Assembly: GCA_029213065.1 (NCBI GenBank)
Contig: JARGPH010000001.1
Location: 124,001 to 188,000, forward strand
Length of the DNA: 64,000 bases
Reading direction: 5' to 3'
Source of the DNA: Verrucomicrobiales bacterium
GTDB lineage: Bacteria; Verrucomicrobiota; Verrucomicrobiia; Verrucomicrobiales; DEV007
Under the pieces are notes generated by a model that was not told where the DNA came from, searched no databases, and saw only the letters and a list, made by a program, of their open reading frames with translations. Position 1 is the first letter of the stretch. Every line of letters starts with the position of its first letter. Below are positions 1-9,288 of the stretch, in pieces. A program made the position numbers and the translations under genes.

Positions 1-503
1 CCCGAAAAGAAGGCGCCGAAGAAAAACCGCCAGGCGACATTGACCATTCCGGCGAACAGGAACCACCGAACCACTTCACCGGGCCGCATTCCATTGGCGG
101 CGACGATCAGAGTCGTGTTGATCGCAAAACCCACGAGAATCAACGGGATCGCGAGACGGAGGATCCGGCCGGTTTCGTTCCCCCAGAAAAAGGCAACCGC
201 AAGTGCCATGGCGACATACCCCCACCAGAACAGCACCATGTAGACGCCGGGCCGGACGAGGAGTCCCTTCGCTCCCAGCACCGTGGCGAGCCCACCCGTG
301 AGCATGGCGAGCCCGAGGAAGCCATACTGAAAAACAGATCCCCCGGTGGCGGCGTCACCGAATCCCAGATCCGGGCTCTTGTAGTCAAAGACAAACGAGA
401 AAAGGAATCCCACAAAGAGAATCCTGAAGAGCATCAGGGAAGGCGAAGCCGGCGCATCCAGCTCCACTTGATCATTCGAGGTCGCTTTCTCGAGCCACTT
501 CAT
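1..503 (-). CDS. Polytopic membrane protein, exopolysaccharide operon (C-terminus outside window)
   Basis: Reading the minus strand from the ATG at 501-503 gives an open frame of 167 codons that runs off the window start. It opens with a short polar segment (MKWLEKATSNDQVELDAP), followed by a series of hydrophobic stretches that fit four or five membrane helices, for example LMLFRILFVGFLFSFVF and VYMVLFWWGYVAMALAV. The start lies 5 bases after the stop of the sugar-transferase gene, so the two are very probably co-transcribed. From position in the operon an O-antigen ligase/polymerase (Wzy/WaaL-like) is the likeliest class, but the diagnostic periplasmic loop is not in the window, so this is inference. 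Confidence 0.7.
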   Translation of the reverse strand, partial: MKWLEKATSNDQVELDAPASPSLMLFRILFVGFLFSFVFDYKSPDLGFGDAATGGSVFQYGFLGLAMLTGGLATVLGAKGLLVRPGVYMVLFWWGYVAMALAVAFFWGNETGRILRLAIPLILVGFAINTTLIVAANGMRPGEVVRWFLFAGMVNVAWRFFFGAFFS

Positions 504-508
504 CGCGA

Positions 509-1981
509 TTAGCAGGCACCCTCCCTCTTCACGAAGGTTAGGAACATGATCTGAAAATCGAGAATTACATTCCAGTTCTCGATGTAGTGAAGGTCAAACT
601 GAACCCGGTCGGAGAGCGAAGTGTCACCGCGAAGCCCGTTCACCTGCGCCCATCCCGTGATTCCGGGTTTGATGTTATGGCGGGCGTTGTAGTGCGGAAT
701 TTCCTCCTTGAACTGGAGGATTAATTCAGGGCGCTCGGGACGTGGACCAACCAGGCTCATGTCCCCTTTCAGCACGTTCCAGAACTGCGGAATCTCATCA
801 ATATTCCACTTTCGCATGAAGGCTCCTACACGAAGGCATCGTGGATCGTCTTTCACGGTCCAGCCGACTCCGTTCGTCTCCGCATCAAGCTTCATGCTGC
901 GGAGTTTGATCATGTCGAAGACTTGACCGTTCGCCCCGAGACGACGCTGACGATAGAAGATCGAACCGGGGCTCTCCCGGTGGATGAGGAACCCGAAAAC
1001 CGCAATAATAGGCCCTGACAAAGCCAGACCAACAAGAGCACCGAAGATGTCGATGCAACGCTTGATATAGCGATTCAGAGTCGAATGCAGAGGCAGTCGC
1101 GAGATTCCGAGAATGGGAATTCCACCGACCGACTCGAGGTGAAGCCCGCTGAGCAAAACCTGAAAGCAGGTCGGCACGAGCTTGAACTCAACCATCTCTT
1201 TTTCGCACACCGCGGCAATGTGCATCAGGTTTCCCGAGCGGAGTGCATCGTCGGCAACGACAACGACCTGACAAACACGCAATTGAAGCAATGCCTCCAG
1301 CGAATCGTAGCTGCCCATCACCGGCATTTGCTCCGGGACCGGCGTTTTGAAATCACCTTCCAGCGGAGGAATCACACCGACGATTTCAAAGGGACGGTCC
1401 GAGGCGTTGGAAAACTTTTCGACCGCGTGGGCAAAATCCTCGTTCCACCCAACCACGAGAGCGCGCTGCCTGAGGCTCTGCGCGTTCGTATCTGAACTGA
1501 TAACCCGCCAGAGGATTCCGCGCCATATCGGGAGAATCGTCAGGATCAAAGCGAGCCCCAATCCACAATAAACCCGTGAGATCGGCGGGTAGAATTTGAA
1601 AATGAGAGTGAGCGCGAGGTAGGAAAGCAGCCAGATAAACGACGCTTTAAAAATGATACGGAGTGAGTTCGTATAGGAGAGAAGGTTCGCCCGGGTATAG
1701 AAACGAAAATTGCCCAGAATCATCATCATGAGGACCGCCCCCACCGCGATGTGCTGGAGGTAGTCAAAGGCGGAGAATTCACCCGAGTAGGCGACACCGA
1801 ATTGCGAGAGTTTCGTCTCAAATCGCAACCAGAGGGCCAGTGTCAAAGCCAGCGTAATCGCGACAAAATCGGCCACGAACGCGCCGGCCACGAGCCTGTG
1901 ATACCGAGCACGGGACGTCTCAGCGGTCTGCCGAATCGGCATCGTGCTCGCTCCCATTTTTCCGGAATCTATACTACTCAT
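509..1981 (-). CDS. Polyprenyl-phosphate sugar-1-phosphate transferase (WcaJ/CpsE type)
   Basis: This 490-residue protein would start an exopolysaccharide repeat unit by moving a hexose-1-phosphate from a UDP-sugar onto undecaprenyl phosphate at the inner membrane. The N-terminal half has four predicted membrane helices (about residues 30-150) and a CoA-binding-like region (RALVVGWNEDF). The C-terminal bacterial sugar transferase domain, about residues 300-490, opens with the hydrophobic segment after KRCIDIFGALVG and holds the family blocks FYRQRRLGANG, KLRSMKLDAE, RKWNIDEIPQFWNVLKGDMS, LVGPRPERPE and KPGITGWAQVNG. Length and architecture match full-length WcaJ-type enzymes. It lies 63 bases after the Wzz/BY-kinase gene. 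The sugar transferred (glucose or galactose) cannot be told from sequence. A second in-frame ATG lies nine codons downstream. Confidence 0.93.
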   Translation of the reverse strand: MSSIDSGKMGASTMPIRQTAETSRARYHRLVAGAFVADFVAITLALTLALWLRFETKLSQFGVAYSGEFSAFDYLQHIAVGAVLMMMILGNFRFYTRANLLSYTNSLRIIFKASFIWLLSYLALTLIFKFYPPISRVYCGLGLALILTILPIWRGILWRVISSDTNAQSLRQRALVVGWNEDFAHAVEKFSNASDRPFEIVGVIPPLEGDFKTPVPEQMPVMGSYDSLEALLQLRVCQVVVVADDALRSGNLMHIAAVCEKEMVEFKLVPTCFQVLLSGLHLESVGGIPILGISRLPLHSTLNRYIKRCIDIFGALVGLALSGPIIAVFGFLIHRESPGSIFYRQRRLGANGQVFDMIKLRSMKLDAETNGVGWTVKDDPRCLRVGAFMRKWNIDEIPQFWNVLKGDMSLVGPRPERPELILQFKEEIPHYNARHNIKPGITGWAQVNGLRGDTSLSDRVQFDLHYIENWNVILDFQIMFLTFVKREGAC

Positions 1982-2044
1982 TGCGGTGCGTATTAAAACT
2001 ATAAGATCGGATGTGTGAATATCCCCTGATTGAATTGGTTTGAA

Positions 2045-4186
2045 TTAGAGTGAAGAAGCCGGGCTGTGCCCCAGCTGAACAGTGGCTTTAGATCTCGATG
2101 TGCCCTCGACGTAGGCAGCCTGGTCGCTGTTGGAGTTCGAGGAACCATTCAGAACGCATCCCGCGAGCGAGGCACGCATTCGTTGCAGCTCTCTCATCGC
2201 GTGCCGGGCTTCATCCGTCTTCGTTTTTCCTGACCTCACCACAAGCACGACGGCATCGGCGTGTCGCGAGTAGGTGAGCGCGTCGCTGACCACATTGATC
2301 GGCGAGGTATCGATGATGACGCAATCGAACGCGTTGTAGGCATCCTGCAACATCTGGGCAAAAATCTCACCGTTCATGGGTTCCCCCGTGTTCGAAGTGA
2401 AGCGTCCACACGAGAGCAGAAACAGATTCGGATAGGAGGTGGGCTGACAAAGATTCTGAGAAGTAAGTGCGCCCTCAGCAGCCGGCCCTCTCATCGGATC
2501 GATGAAAAGTTCGGCCATACGTGGCTTACAGAAATCGGCATCGACGAGCAGGGTCCGGTATCCCATGTTCGCCTGGAGAAGCGCCAGATTTGAAGCGCAG
2601 AAACTTTTTCCCTCACCCGGAGAGGCGCTCGTAACCATGACGCTGCGAGGCGTGTAGGAGGAGAGCGAAGTCCTCAGAGCGCGAAAGCTTTCGCTCACAA
2701 GCGAGTTCGGTTCGCTGGTCACGAGGAGTGAATCCTTCAAGTCCCAGTTTTTATCAAAAGCCTGCGGCACCTCCGCGAGGACGGAAAGACCGAGGGTCGA
2801 TTCGACCTGCTGACGACTGTTCATGGTGCGATCGAGCAAACCGATTCCAAGAACCACCGCCATTCCGCACATTGAGCCGAAAACACCGGCGATCATCACG
2901 GTCAGCTTTTTCTTGGGGGAAATCGGTTTGGCCGGAACGAGCGGCTCGGAAAATACACGAATCACGGTTTCGTCGACGCCATCACTGACGTCGGTATCGT
3001 TGATTCGGTCGAGGAGGCGGTCATAGGTCGCGTAGGCCGCTTCCACTTTTCGTTGCAAGGCGCGATACTGCTGCTTCACGCCGTCAACTTTGATCAACTC
3101 GAGCTTCTGCTCCCGCACCGTTTCGACGAGGCGCTCCTCGCTCTCTACCGCTCTGGCGTAACCTTTTTTGATCGTTTCACCGACTGTTTCCGCGACCACT
3201 TTGACCTGCTCTTCGAGGCCCGCGAGGTCAGTCTTGCACTGCTGGTATTTAGGATGTCCCGGCTCATACTGAGTCTTAATACTCGCGAACTCCGCGCGTT
3301 TTTGGTTCCGGGCGAGAATGAATTTTTGAATGTGATCCTGGCTTCCGTATGTGCCGATGCCGAGAACTCCTTCGATGTCGTCCTCCGGAAGTGCCGCAAA
3401 CTGCTCATACTCGGATTTCCGCATGATGACCTCGTTCTCCGCCGCGCTGAGCAGCTTATCGAGATCGAGCAGCTTCTGAGAACTGTGATTCTTATCCTCA
3501 GCAAATGAGACGTCGGAATTGGCGATGCGAAATGCCTGCAACTGCTCTTCCGCTTCCTGCACCCGGACCAACTGCGCCGCAGCCTCCTCTTCGAGAACTT
3601 TGCGGGACTTCGAAGACGAATCCACATTCTGCTCACGCATCAGGATTTGAAATTCCTCGATGAAAGTCTCGGCCATCAATTTAGCCCTCTCCGGGGACTT
3701 GTCTTTCACCATGACATCGATGAGACGCGTGCCCCGACGCAAATCGGCGTGAACATTCTGTCCTACAAAAGTCACAATCTCCGCGTCGTTGTATCCCCCC
3801 TCTTTCGGCTTCAGGAAAGTGGGGTCGTCTTTGAGCTCCAGTTTATCAACCACCCGCAGAATCATGGTTCCGTTCGTGATCGCTCCGGCCATCGACTTCA
3901 GTGCGTCCAGCGTATCCCAGTTGGAGGAGCTGGCGCCCTTGATCCCTTTGAAGACGGCACCGTCATTCTTCGGATCAACGTAGATAACCGCTGAAGACCG
4001 GTAGATTTTCGGTGCAAGGGTCACATACGTGATCGCAATGCCGACGAAAACGGCCGCAATCAGCATAGCAAGCCAGAGCCGTTGCTTCACCACCTTGATA
4101 AGACGGTTCAGATCCAGCGTCGGGAATCCCGGAAACAACGTCTCTGATGACGAGGGTTGCGTGGGGCCTGCTCCAAATTGATTCAT
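2045..4186 (-). CDS. Wzz-type chain-length regulator fused to a BY-kinase
   Basis: This 713-residue inner-membrane protein controls polymer length and export in exopolysaccharide synthesis. A first membrane helix (about 37-56) is followed by a long periplasmic coiled-coil region, a GNVR/proline-rich block (SEPLVPAKPISPKKKL, about 413-428) and a second helix (about 429-450). The cytoplasmic kinase part has Walker A ASPGEGKS (521-528), Walker A' LLVDADFCKP (about 546-555) and Walker B CVIIDTSP (622-629). The C-terminal tail, where BY-kinases normally carry a tyrosine cluster, has a single tyrosine (Y692). No Wza-like exporter follows it in the window. It is the first gene of the visible minus-strand operon. 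Confidence 0.93.
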   Translation of the reverse strand: MNQFGAGPTQPSSSETLFPGFPTLDLNRLIKVVKQRLWLAMLIAAVFVGIAITYVTLAPKIYRSSAVIYVDPKNDGAVFKGIKGASSSNWDTLDALKSMAGAITNGTMILRVVDKLELKDDPTFLKPKEGGYNDAEIVTFVGQNVHADLRRGTRLIDVMVKDKSPERAKLMAETFIEEFQILMREQNVDSSSKSRKVLEEEAAAQLVRVQEAEEQLQAFRIANSDVSFAEDKNHSSQKLLDLDKLLSAAENEVIMRKSEYEQFAALPEDDIEGVLGIGTYGSQDHIQKFILARNQKRAEFASIKTQYEPGHPKYQQCKTDLAGLEEQVKVVAETVGETIKKGYARAVESEERLVETVREQKLELIKVDGVKQQYRALQRKVEAAYATYDRLLDRINDTDVSDGVDETVIRVFSEPLVPAKPISPKKKLTVMIAGVFGSMCGMAVVLGIGLLDRTMNSRQQVESTLGLSVLAEVPQAFDKNWDLKDSLLVTSEPNSLVSESFRALRTSLSSYTPRSVMVTSASPGEGKSFCASNLALLQANMGYRTLLVDADFCKPRMAELFIDPMRGPAAEGALTSQNLCQPTSYPNLFLLSCGRFTSNTGEPMNGEIFAQMLQDAYNAFDCVIIDTSPINVVSDALTYSRHADAVVLVVRSGKTKTDEARHAMRELQRMRASLAGCVLNGSSNSNSDQAAYVEGTSRSKATVQLGHSPASSL

Positions 4187-4489
4187 TCGTGTAAAAGGAA
4201 AACGAAAACCGGCATTTTCATTACGGTTTTTATGTTTTTTATCAATCTACCCGAATTAATACATCCCTTCAACACAAATACTTAAATTGTGATAATTTTC
4301 ATATTTAACATAACTTTACATTTTAAAGGGGTTAAATAGAGCACTATCGGAGGGAATTTCGTGACCGATCATTTGCAACGCCCCTTGGAGAGAGTAAGCT
4401 CTCGACGCCACGAGTCGTGGTGGGAGAAGGCACTCTAATCAGGAGGGTTTCTCGTTAGTCACATACAGCACCACTCGTTTTCCATCAGG
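4187..4489. promoter_or_regulatory. AT-rich divergent intergenic region
   Basis: This 303-base gap separates the minus-strand exopolysaccharide operon from the plus-strand ExbB-like gene and must hold promoters for both. Bases about 4187-4345 are strikingly AT-rich compared with the GC-rich coding flanks. The ExbB-side leader has two adjacent dyads: GAGAG/CTCTC (4388-4392 and 4399-4403) and the near-perfect palindrome CCACGAGTCGTGG (4408-4420). An AGGAGG at 4441-4446 lies too far (about 43 bases) from the ATG at 4490 to be its ribosome site. No hexamer pair is convincing enough to name, and no open frame of note is present. Confidence 0.5.
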
Positions 4490-5314
4490 ATGAAGACCCG
4501 TTTATTCCTCATATTGCTACTCAGCGTCTCAGCCGTAGTCGTCACCCTCACCGCTCAGGACAACGCGCCGCCCGCCCCACCTGCGTCAGAGTCGGCCGAT
4601 TTAAGTGCCGAAGCCGCGGAGGCCGCCGCCAACACCGCCCAGACCATTCTCGATTCACTGGTGGAGGGCGGCCCCTTCATCATGATTCCGCTGGCGCTGC
4701 TCTCCTTCGTCGCCGTGCTGCTTATCATTTTCTACATTTTCACGATTCGTCAGGGCACCGTGGTGAGTGACAAATTTATGAACGCCGCCGATGCGCTGAT
4801 CCGGAAACAGGACTACCTCGGGCTTATCGCCGTTTGTAACCGTGAAAACGAGTGCATCGCACGCATCGTCTACAAGACGCTCGACTTTGCGACGAAGAAC
4901 CCGACCGCAAGCTTCGATGAAGTTCGCGAAGTGACCGAAGCGGAAGGAACCCGTCAGGCCAGTATTCTCAACAACCGTATCAGTTACCTCAATGATATCG
5001 GGCGAATCGCCCCCATGGTCGGCCTTCTCGGAACCGTCGTGGGAATGATCAAAGCCTTCGAAAGCATCGGAAAATCTTCAGGCGTTCAGCACATGGAGCT
5101 CGCCCCCGGCGTTGCCCAGGCACTCGTGACGACCGCGGCCGGACTCATTATCAGTCTCCCCGCCCTCATCTTTTACTCGATTTTTCGCGGAAAAGTTCAG
5201 AAACTCATCGCCGAGCTCGAAGCTGCGATGACGCACATCATGGCCCTGCTCGCCGCCCAGTATAAGCGCGCCAACTACCGCGCTTCAGCAAGACGCGACA
5301 ACGAAAACGAATAA
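4490..5314 (+). CDS. MotA/TolQ/ExbB proton channel family protein
   Basis: This 274-residue protein is the channel subunit of a proton-driven inner-membrane motor that energises outer-membrane processes. It starts with a signal-peptide-like segment (residues 1-22) and an Ala/Pro-rich stretch, as in the PVC and Bacteroidota versions with an extra N-terminal region. Three family helices follow: one in GPFIMIPLALLSFVAVLLII (about 62-84), one in IAPMVGLLGTVVGMI and one in VAQALVTTAAGLIISLPALI. The GLLGTVVGM block is diagnostic. The ExbD-like gene follows 29 bases downstream, then a TPR protein, giving a three-gene set. TolQ and ExbB cannot be separated by inspection, so no gene symbol is given. 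Confidence 0.92.
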   Translation: MKTRLFLILLLSVSAVVVTLTAQDNAPPAPPASESADLSAEAAEAAANTAQTILDSLVEGGPFIMIPLALLSFVAVLLIIFYIFTIRQGTVVSDKFMNAADALIRKQDYLGLIAVCNRENECIARIVYKTLDFATKNPTASFDEVREVTEAEGTRQASILNNRISYLNDIGRIAPMVGLLGTVVGMIKAFESIGKSSGVQHMELAPGVAQALVTTAAGLIISLPALIFYSIFRGKVQKLIAELEAAMTHIMALLAAQYKRANYRASARRDNENE

Positions 5315-5343
5315 TCCTGCTTCCGGCAAGGTCCTGACACACC

Positions 5344-5760
5344 ATGAAATTTCGCGACACATCTGTTCAGCAAAGCGCCGAGTTGGAACTGGCTCCGATG
5401 ATTGACGTCGTGTTTCAGCTGCTCATCTTTTTCATCGTGACCTGGCAGTTCGCCCGGTTCGAGCGGGACATGGACATTTCCGTCCCCGCCGCCGAGGAGG
5501 CGGAGAACATGGACCGCCAGCAGGGCGAGATCATCGTCAATGTCCGCGCCGACGGCGACATTATCCTCAACGGAAGAAATGTCAGCCGGGAGGAACTGCT
5601 CTCCAAGCTCAAAGCAATTTCGGACGCCTATCCCGATCAGGCCGTCATTCTCCGCGGTGCATCCGAGGCTGACTTTCAAGCGATCATCAACGTTCTCGAC
5701 GAGATCAAAAAAGCGGGGATCTGGAATGTGGCCTTTGCCACGACCAAGCCTGACGCATAA
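5344..5760 (+). CDS. ExbD/TolR family biopolymer transport protein
   Basis: This 138-residue protein is the single-pass partner of the upstream channel protein. A short cytoplasmic N-terminus leads to the family helix LAPMIDVVFQLLIFFIVTW (about 17-36), whose aspartate in MIDVVF is the residue that takes part in proton movement in ExbD/TolR. The periplasmic part (about 40-138) has the usual ExbD fold pattern, ending in ILRGASEADFQAIINVLDEI. It has the normal ExbD length. It is co-oriented and closely spaced with the ExbB-like and TPR genes, which supports one operon. Confidence 0.93.
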   Translation: MKFRDTSVQQSAELELAPMIDVVFQLLIFFIVTWQFARFERDMDISVPAAEEAENMDRQQGEIIVNVRADGDIILNGRNVSREELLSKLKAISDAYPDQAVILRGASEADFQAIINVLDEIKKAGIWNVAFATTKPDA

Positions 5761-5789
5761 TCAGCTCCCCCGCTTCGCCCTTCGGATAT

Positions 5790-8252
5790 ATGACCCTTTT
5801 GAATAACACCTTCGGACGGCAACCCCTCACCAGAGAAGTGGCCGGAGGGCTCGCCGCGATTCTGATTTTTTGCGCCACCCTTCCCCTCTCAGCGCAGCAA
5901 GTGGCTCAACCCGTCGCGCAGCCGGTGCCGGAGAAAGCCAAGATCGAAGACGTCCTCTCCTACGCCGACATGCTTTACGGCCGCGATAAATTCGCCCTCG
6001 CCGCGCAGCAATACCAGATTTTTATTCAGGAGCAGCCACAAAGCCCGAATCTGCAGATTGCCTGGTTCCGACTCGGCGAATGCTACCTCAAAGCCGGTCA
6101 GGAGGACGATGCGGTCACCTCGTTCAACTTCCTCATTAAAACCTACAAAAAAGGAGCCTTTGTCGGTTCCGGCGCCTATCGCCTCGCGGTGCTGCGCTAC
6201 AACGCCGGCGATTTTGAAAACGCACTGACCTATTTCAAAATCGCGCGGGACGAGCTCACCGCGCCCGAAGCGAAACTCCAGGCTCGCTACTACTACGCCC
6301 GTTCCCTTCAGTTGACACGACAGAACAAGGAGGCGCTCGCCGAGTTCAACCTCGTGCTTGAGGCAGCCCCGCAGGAAAAGAATCCTTTCTATGAGCGATG
6401 CCTCCTCGAAACCGCGAGACTCTCCTTCGATCTCGGCGAAACCGAAAAAGCACTCGAAAAATTCATCACTCTTTCCGAAACCGCTTCCACCAGAGAAATC
6501 AAAGAGGAGGCAATCGTTCGCGGAGGTCTCCTCGCCTCGGAAGTGGGCCAGGTCGAACAGAGCGAAAAGCTTCTCAATCAGGCGCTCCGCTTCTCAGACA
6601 CAAGCCCCTGGAAATCACTGGCCCAGGTCGGCGCGATCTTCAACGCCTTCACCGCAGAAGATTACCAGAAAGTGGTCGGACTCTATAACACCGGCGCCTA
6701 CAACACGCCCAACGAATCACGGGCCAAGCTCCTTCTCATCGTCGGTCACTCCTACCGCATCCTCGGCGATCTCGAATCAGCCTTGAGGCTTTACTCCATC
6801 GTTGAGGGCAAATTCTCCGACCAGAAGGAAGGCATCGAGGCCGGTTACCGGAAACTTCAGATTCTCCATCAGACCGGCGACAATCTCCTTCCCGAGTTCG
6901 CCGGACGCTTCGCGGAAAAACAACGCAAAGTCGATCCCGAAAGCTCATTCATCGACATGGCCTACCTCATGAAGGCGGAGTGGCATTTCAATCAGGCCGA
7001 CACCTCCGCGAGCGGCCCCGGATCGGAGTTCGCGATCAAACATTACACCGACGCAGCGAACGCCTACAAGAAAGTGCGAGCCGACAAGATCGACGAGAAA
7101 TACCTCGAAGCCCGCCTCTACAAGCAGGGTTGGTCGGAAATTGAATCCAACAACCGCCAGGACGGAATCCTGACACTGTCCCGTTTCATCCAGCGCTATC
7201 CGAACAGCAAACTGGCATCGTCCGCCCTCGCGAAACGCGCCATGGCCTATCAGGCGCAGGAAGACCACCAGTTCGCGCTCGGCGATTATCAGGATCTCGC
7301 AAAACGTTTCCCCGATGCTCCCGAAGCGGAATTTGCGATGCAGCAGATCGCTCTCATTCTGGCTCATGACCGGAAGATCCCCGAGATGATAGCCGCCTAC
7401 GAAGCGCTCCTCGCGAAGTTTCCCGAAACCGACGGAGCCGGTGAAGCCCACTACTGGATCGGCGTTGGCAAGTTTGATCTCGAAGACTACAAAGCATCCG
7501 TCCCCGAGCTCAAGAAGGCACGGGAGATCGATCCCGACTACGACGACAGAGCGACCCTGCGCATGGTCATCGCACTCTACCAGCTTGAAGACGTCCCCGC
7601 CCTCGCTACGGAAACGAAACGCTACCTCGAGAAACCGGCTCCGGCGAAAGGTGAGAAGCGCTCCGTCCTCCCGCCGCAAATCATCGAATACCTCGGAAGA
7701 AAACTCGCCGCGGAAAAGAACTACAAGGACGCCGAGTATTTTCTCACCGCAATCGCCGACACCGAAAAGCCCAAGCAAACCTCGGCTTCAATCTGGCGCC
7801 TCCTCGCTGAATCCCGAATGGAGCTGAAGAAGCACCGGGAAGCGATCAACGCCTTCGACCAATACCTTCTCCAGACCGAGAAACCCAGCGAACGTGCATC
7901 CGCTTATCTCGAACGCGGCAAAGCCCAATACTGCCTGCGTGATTTCGACGCCTCCCGCCAAAGCGCCCAGGAAAGTCTCCGCTCCCAGAAAGAAGGCCGC
8001 ACCAATGCCGAAGCCCGTCTCCTCCTCGGTGATGTCGCCGCCGCCAAGGGCGATCTTGAGCAGGGCCTGAAGGAATACCTCATCGTCAGCCAGATTTTCA
8101 TGGACCCCGAAGTCACTCCGAAAGCGTTACTGAAAACCGTGAACGCCTACCGCTCGCTCGGTAATCAGGAAAAAGCCGAGCAACTCAATCAGGAGCTCAC
8201 AACCAAGTTCCCGAACTTCAAGGCCCCCAAAAGCCTCGACCCCGAGTGCTGA
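5790..8252 (+). CDS. Exported tetratricopeptide-repeat protein of the ExbB/D set
   Basis: This 820-residue protein has an N-terminal signal segment (GGLAAILIFCATLPLSAQQ, about residues 15-33). The rest is tandem TPR-like helical pairs, seen in repeated blocks such as AWFRLGECYLKAGQEDDAV, ARYYYARSLQLTRQNKEALA and EARLLLGDVAAAKGDLEQG. It lies 29 bases after the ExbD-like gene. By analogy with YbgF/CpoB and other TPR partners of Tol/Exb motors, it probably acts as a periplasmic adaptor; that role is inferred from its position. It has no catalytic motif. Downstream lies a hairpin repeat that may end transcription. Confidence 0.85.
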   Translation: MTLLNNTFGRQPLTREVAGGLAAILIFCATLPLSAQQVAQPVAQPVPEKAKIEDVLSYADMLYGRDKFALAAQQYQIFIQEQPQSPNLQIAWFRLGECYLKAGQEDDAVTSFNFLIKTYKKGAFVGSGAYRLAVLRYNAGDFENALTYFKIARDELTAPEAKLQARYYYARSLQLTRQNKEALAEFNLVLEAAPQEKNPFYERCLLETARLSFDLGETEKALEKFITLSETASTREIKEEAIVRGGLLASEVGQVEQSEKLLNQALRFSDTSPWKSLAQVGAIFNAFTAEDYQKVVGLYNTGAYNTPNESRAKLLLIVGHSYRILGDLESALRLYSIVEGKFSDQKEGIEAGYRKLQILHQTGDNLLPEFAGRFAEKQRKVDPESSFIDMAYLMKAEWHFNQADTSASGPGSEFAIKHYTDAANAYKKVRADKIDEKYLEARLYKQGWSEIESNNRQDGILTLSRFIQRYPNSKLASSALAKRAMAYQAQEDHQFALGDYQDLAKRFPDAPEAEFAMQQIALILAHDRKIPEMIAAYEALLAKFPETDGAGEAHYWIGVGKFDLEDYKASVPELKKAREIDPDYDDRATLRMVIALYQLEDVPALATETKRYLEKPAPAKGEKRSVLPPQIIEYLGRKLAAEKNYKDAEYFLTAIADTEKPKQTSASIWRLLAESRMELKKHREAINAFDQYLLQTEKPSERASAYLERGKAQYCLRDFDASRQSAQESLRSQKEGRTNAEARLLLGDVAAAKGDLEQGLKEYLIVSQIFMDPEVTPKALLKTVNAYRSLGNQEKAEQLNQELTTKFPNFKAPKSLDPEC

Positions 8253-8282
8253 TAGGCGCGGTGGCAGTGAGCGCAATCAAAA

Positions 8283-8396
8283 GAGCCGGAGGCTCAAAAG
8301 AAATTAGCGCGGTGTGAAGCCTGGCGGAATGCCGCCCAGCGAAACGCCGGGAAATAAATTTCACCTTTAAAACCGGTCCTGAAGGGACCGCAGAAC
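8283..8396 (+). repeat. Dispersed three-hairpin repeat, copy A
   Basis: This is the first of four recognisable copies in the window. In order it has stem 1 GAGCC-GGA-GGCTC (8283-8295), the shared block AGAAATTAGCGCGGTGTG, a central region in which a second small hairpin (GGCGG-AATG-CCGCC) appears, and stem 3 CGGTCC-TGAAG-GGACCG (8374-8390) followed by CAGAA. Stem 3 differs from copy C (CGGCCC/GGGCCG) by a compensated pair. It lies between two convergent genes and could act as a transcription end for both. Confidence 0.75.
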
Positions 8397-8412
8397 TCCC
8401 AAAAGACCCTAC

Positions 8413-9273
8413 CTACTCAGCCGGCTCTTCCCCGGCCTCATCGGCCGCGGTTTCCTCATCCTTCTTCTCAGACAGCGAGACAGGCTTCACCTCAACGTCC
8501 TCCTCATCTCTGCTGATCGGCCAACGCTCGGGTTCGATCTGAATATGCTCGGGAGGACTGATTTTAATCACCGCGCCTTCGGCAAATTGATGTTCCATCG
8601 GAACAGGATCTGCACCGGATGTTTTTGAAATCAAAGGAACTGCGGTGAAAATCATCGTCGAATCCTGGAGCCGGTCGACGTTTAAAACCGCGGCGCACAT
8701 CGCCGATTCCTCGACCCTGATAATCTGTCCGGGTGCGAGAACAAACTTCTCCGGAACCTCCTGAGTCGGAAGGGCCAGATCGAGAATCGCATCGGGAAAG
8801 GTCGTTGATTGCCCGCGAATCACGAGGCCCGAAGTGTAGACATCATCCTCACCCATTTTCTGGACCGAGATGACACGAAACTCACCCGAAAGATAGGTCA
8901 CATCGCTTCTCTCCAAATAATTCTTGAGATAGTAACGCTTCAAAATCCCGTTGTAGGCAGCGAGCTGGGTTTTGTTGAAAGGATAGACCTGAGCATAGAG
9001 GTCCTTTGCCGAGTAAAACTTGCCGCGAGGCGCAGAGACCGGCGAAACGCCCGCAATCGGATCCAGCTTTTCCAACTTCGTGAGAAGACGATAATTCATG
9101 GGATGCTCCGGCTGACCGAAGACCCACATGCAAAAAGACCACGACGCAAAATTCAATCCGATCAGAACCGCAATCGCCGCGATCCAGAGAATCACATTGC
9201 CGCCCGAGTAGCGGCCGTCATCCTCCTCCCGTGCCTCCCGCGAAAACGGGGTTCCTTCTGATACGGTGTCCAT
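8413..9273 (-). CDS. Membrane-anchored protein of unknown function
   Basis: This 286-residue protein has an acidic cytoplasmic N-terminus, one clear membrane helix (VILWIAAIAVLIGLNFASWS, about residues 27-46) and a mainly periplasmic remainder. The C-terminal 35 residues are very acidic (EKKDEETAADEAGEEPAE). I do not recognise a family and see no catalytic motif. The gene starts 15 bases after the stop of the Fe-S assembly gene on the same strand, so it is likely in that operon, but nothing in it suggests metal binding. The single helix with a beta-rich periplasmic domain would fit a structural or scaffold role; that is a guess. Confidence 0.75.
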   Translation of the reverse strand: MDTVSEGTPFSREAREEDDGRYSGGNVILWIAAIAVLIGLNFASWSFCMWVFGQPEHPMNYRLLTKLEKLDPIAGVSPVSAPRGKFYSAKDLYAQVYPFNKTQLAAYNGILKRYYLKNYLERSDVTYLSGEFRVISVQKMGEDDVYTSGLVIRGQSTTFPDAILDLALPTQEVPEKFVLAPGQIIRVEESAMCAAVLNVDRLQDSTMIFTAVPLISKTSGADPVPMEHQFAEGAVIKISPPEHIQIEPERWPISRDEEDVEVKPVSLSEKKDEETAADEAGEEPAE

Positions 9274-9288
9274 GTCCTAAAGTGACAG

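Noticed and set aside
6945-7778. A 277-codon open frame antisense to the TPR gene
   Set aside because: It lies wholly within a well-supported TPR coding region and shows no domain.
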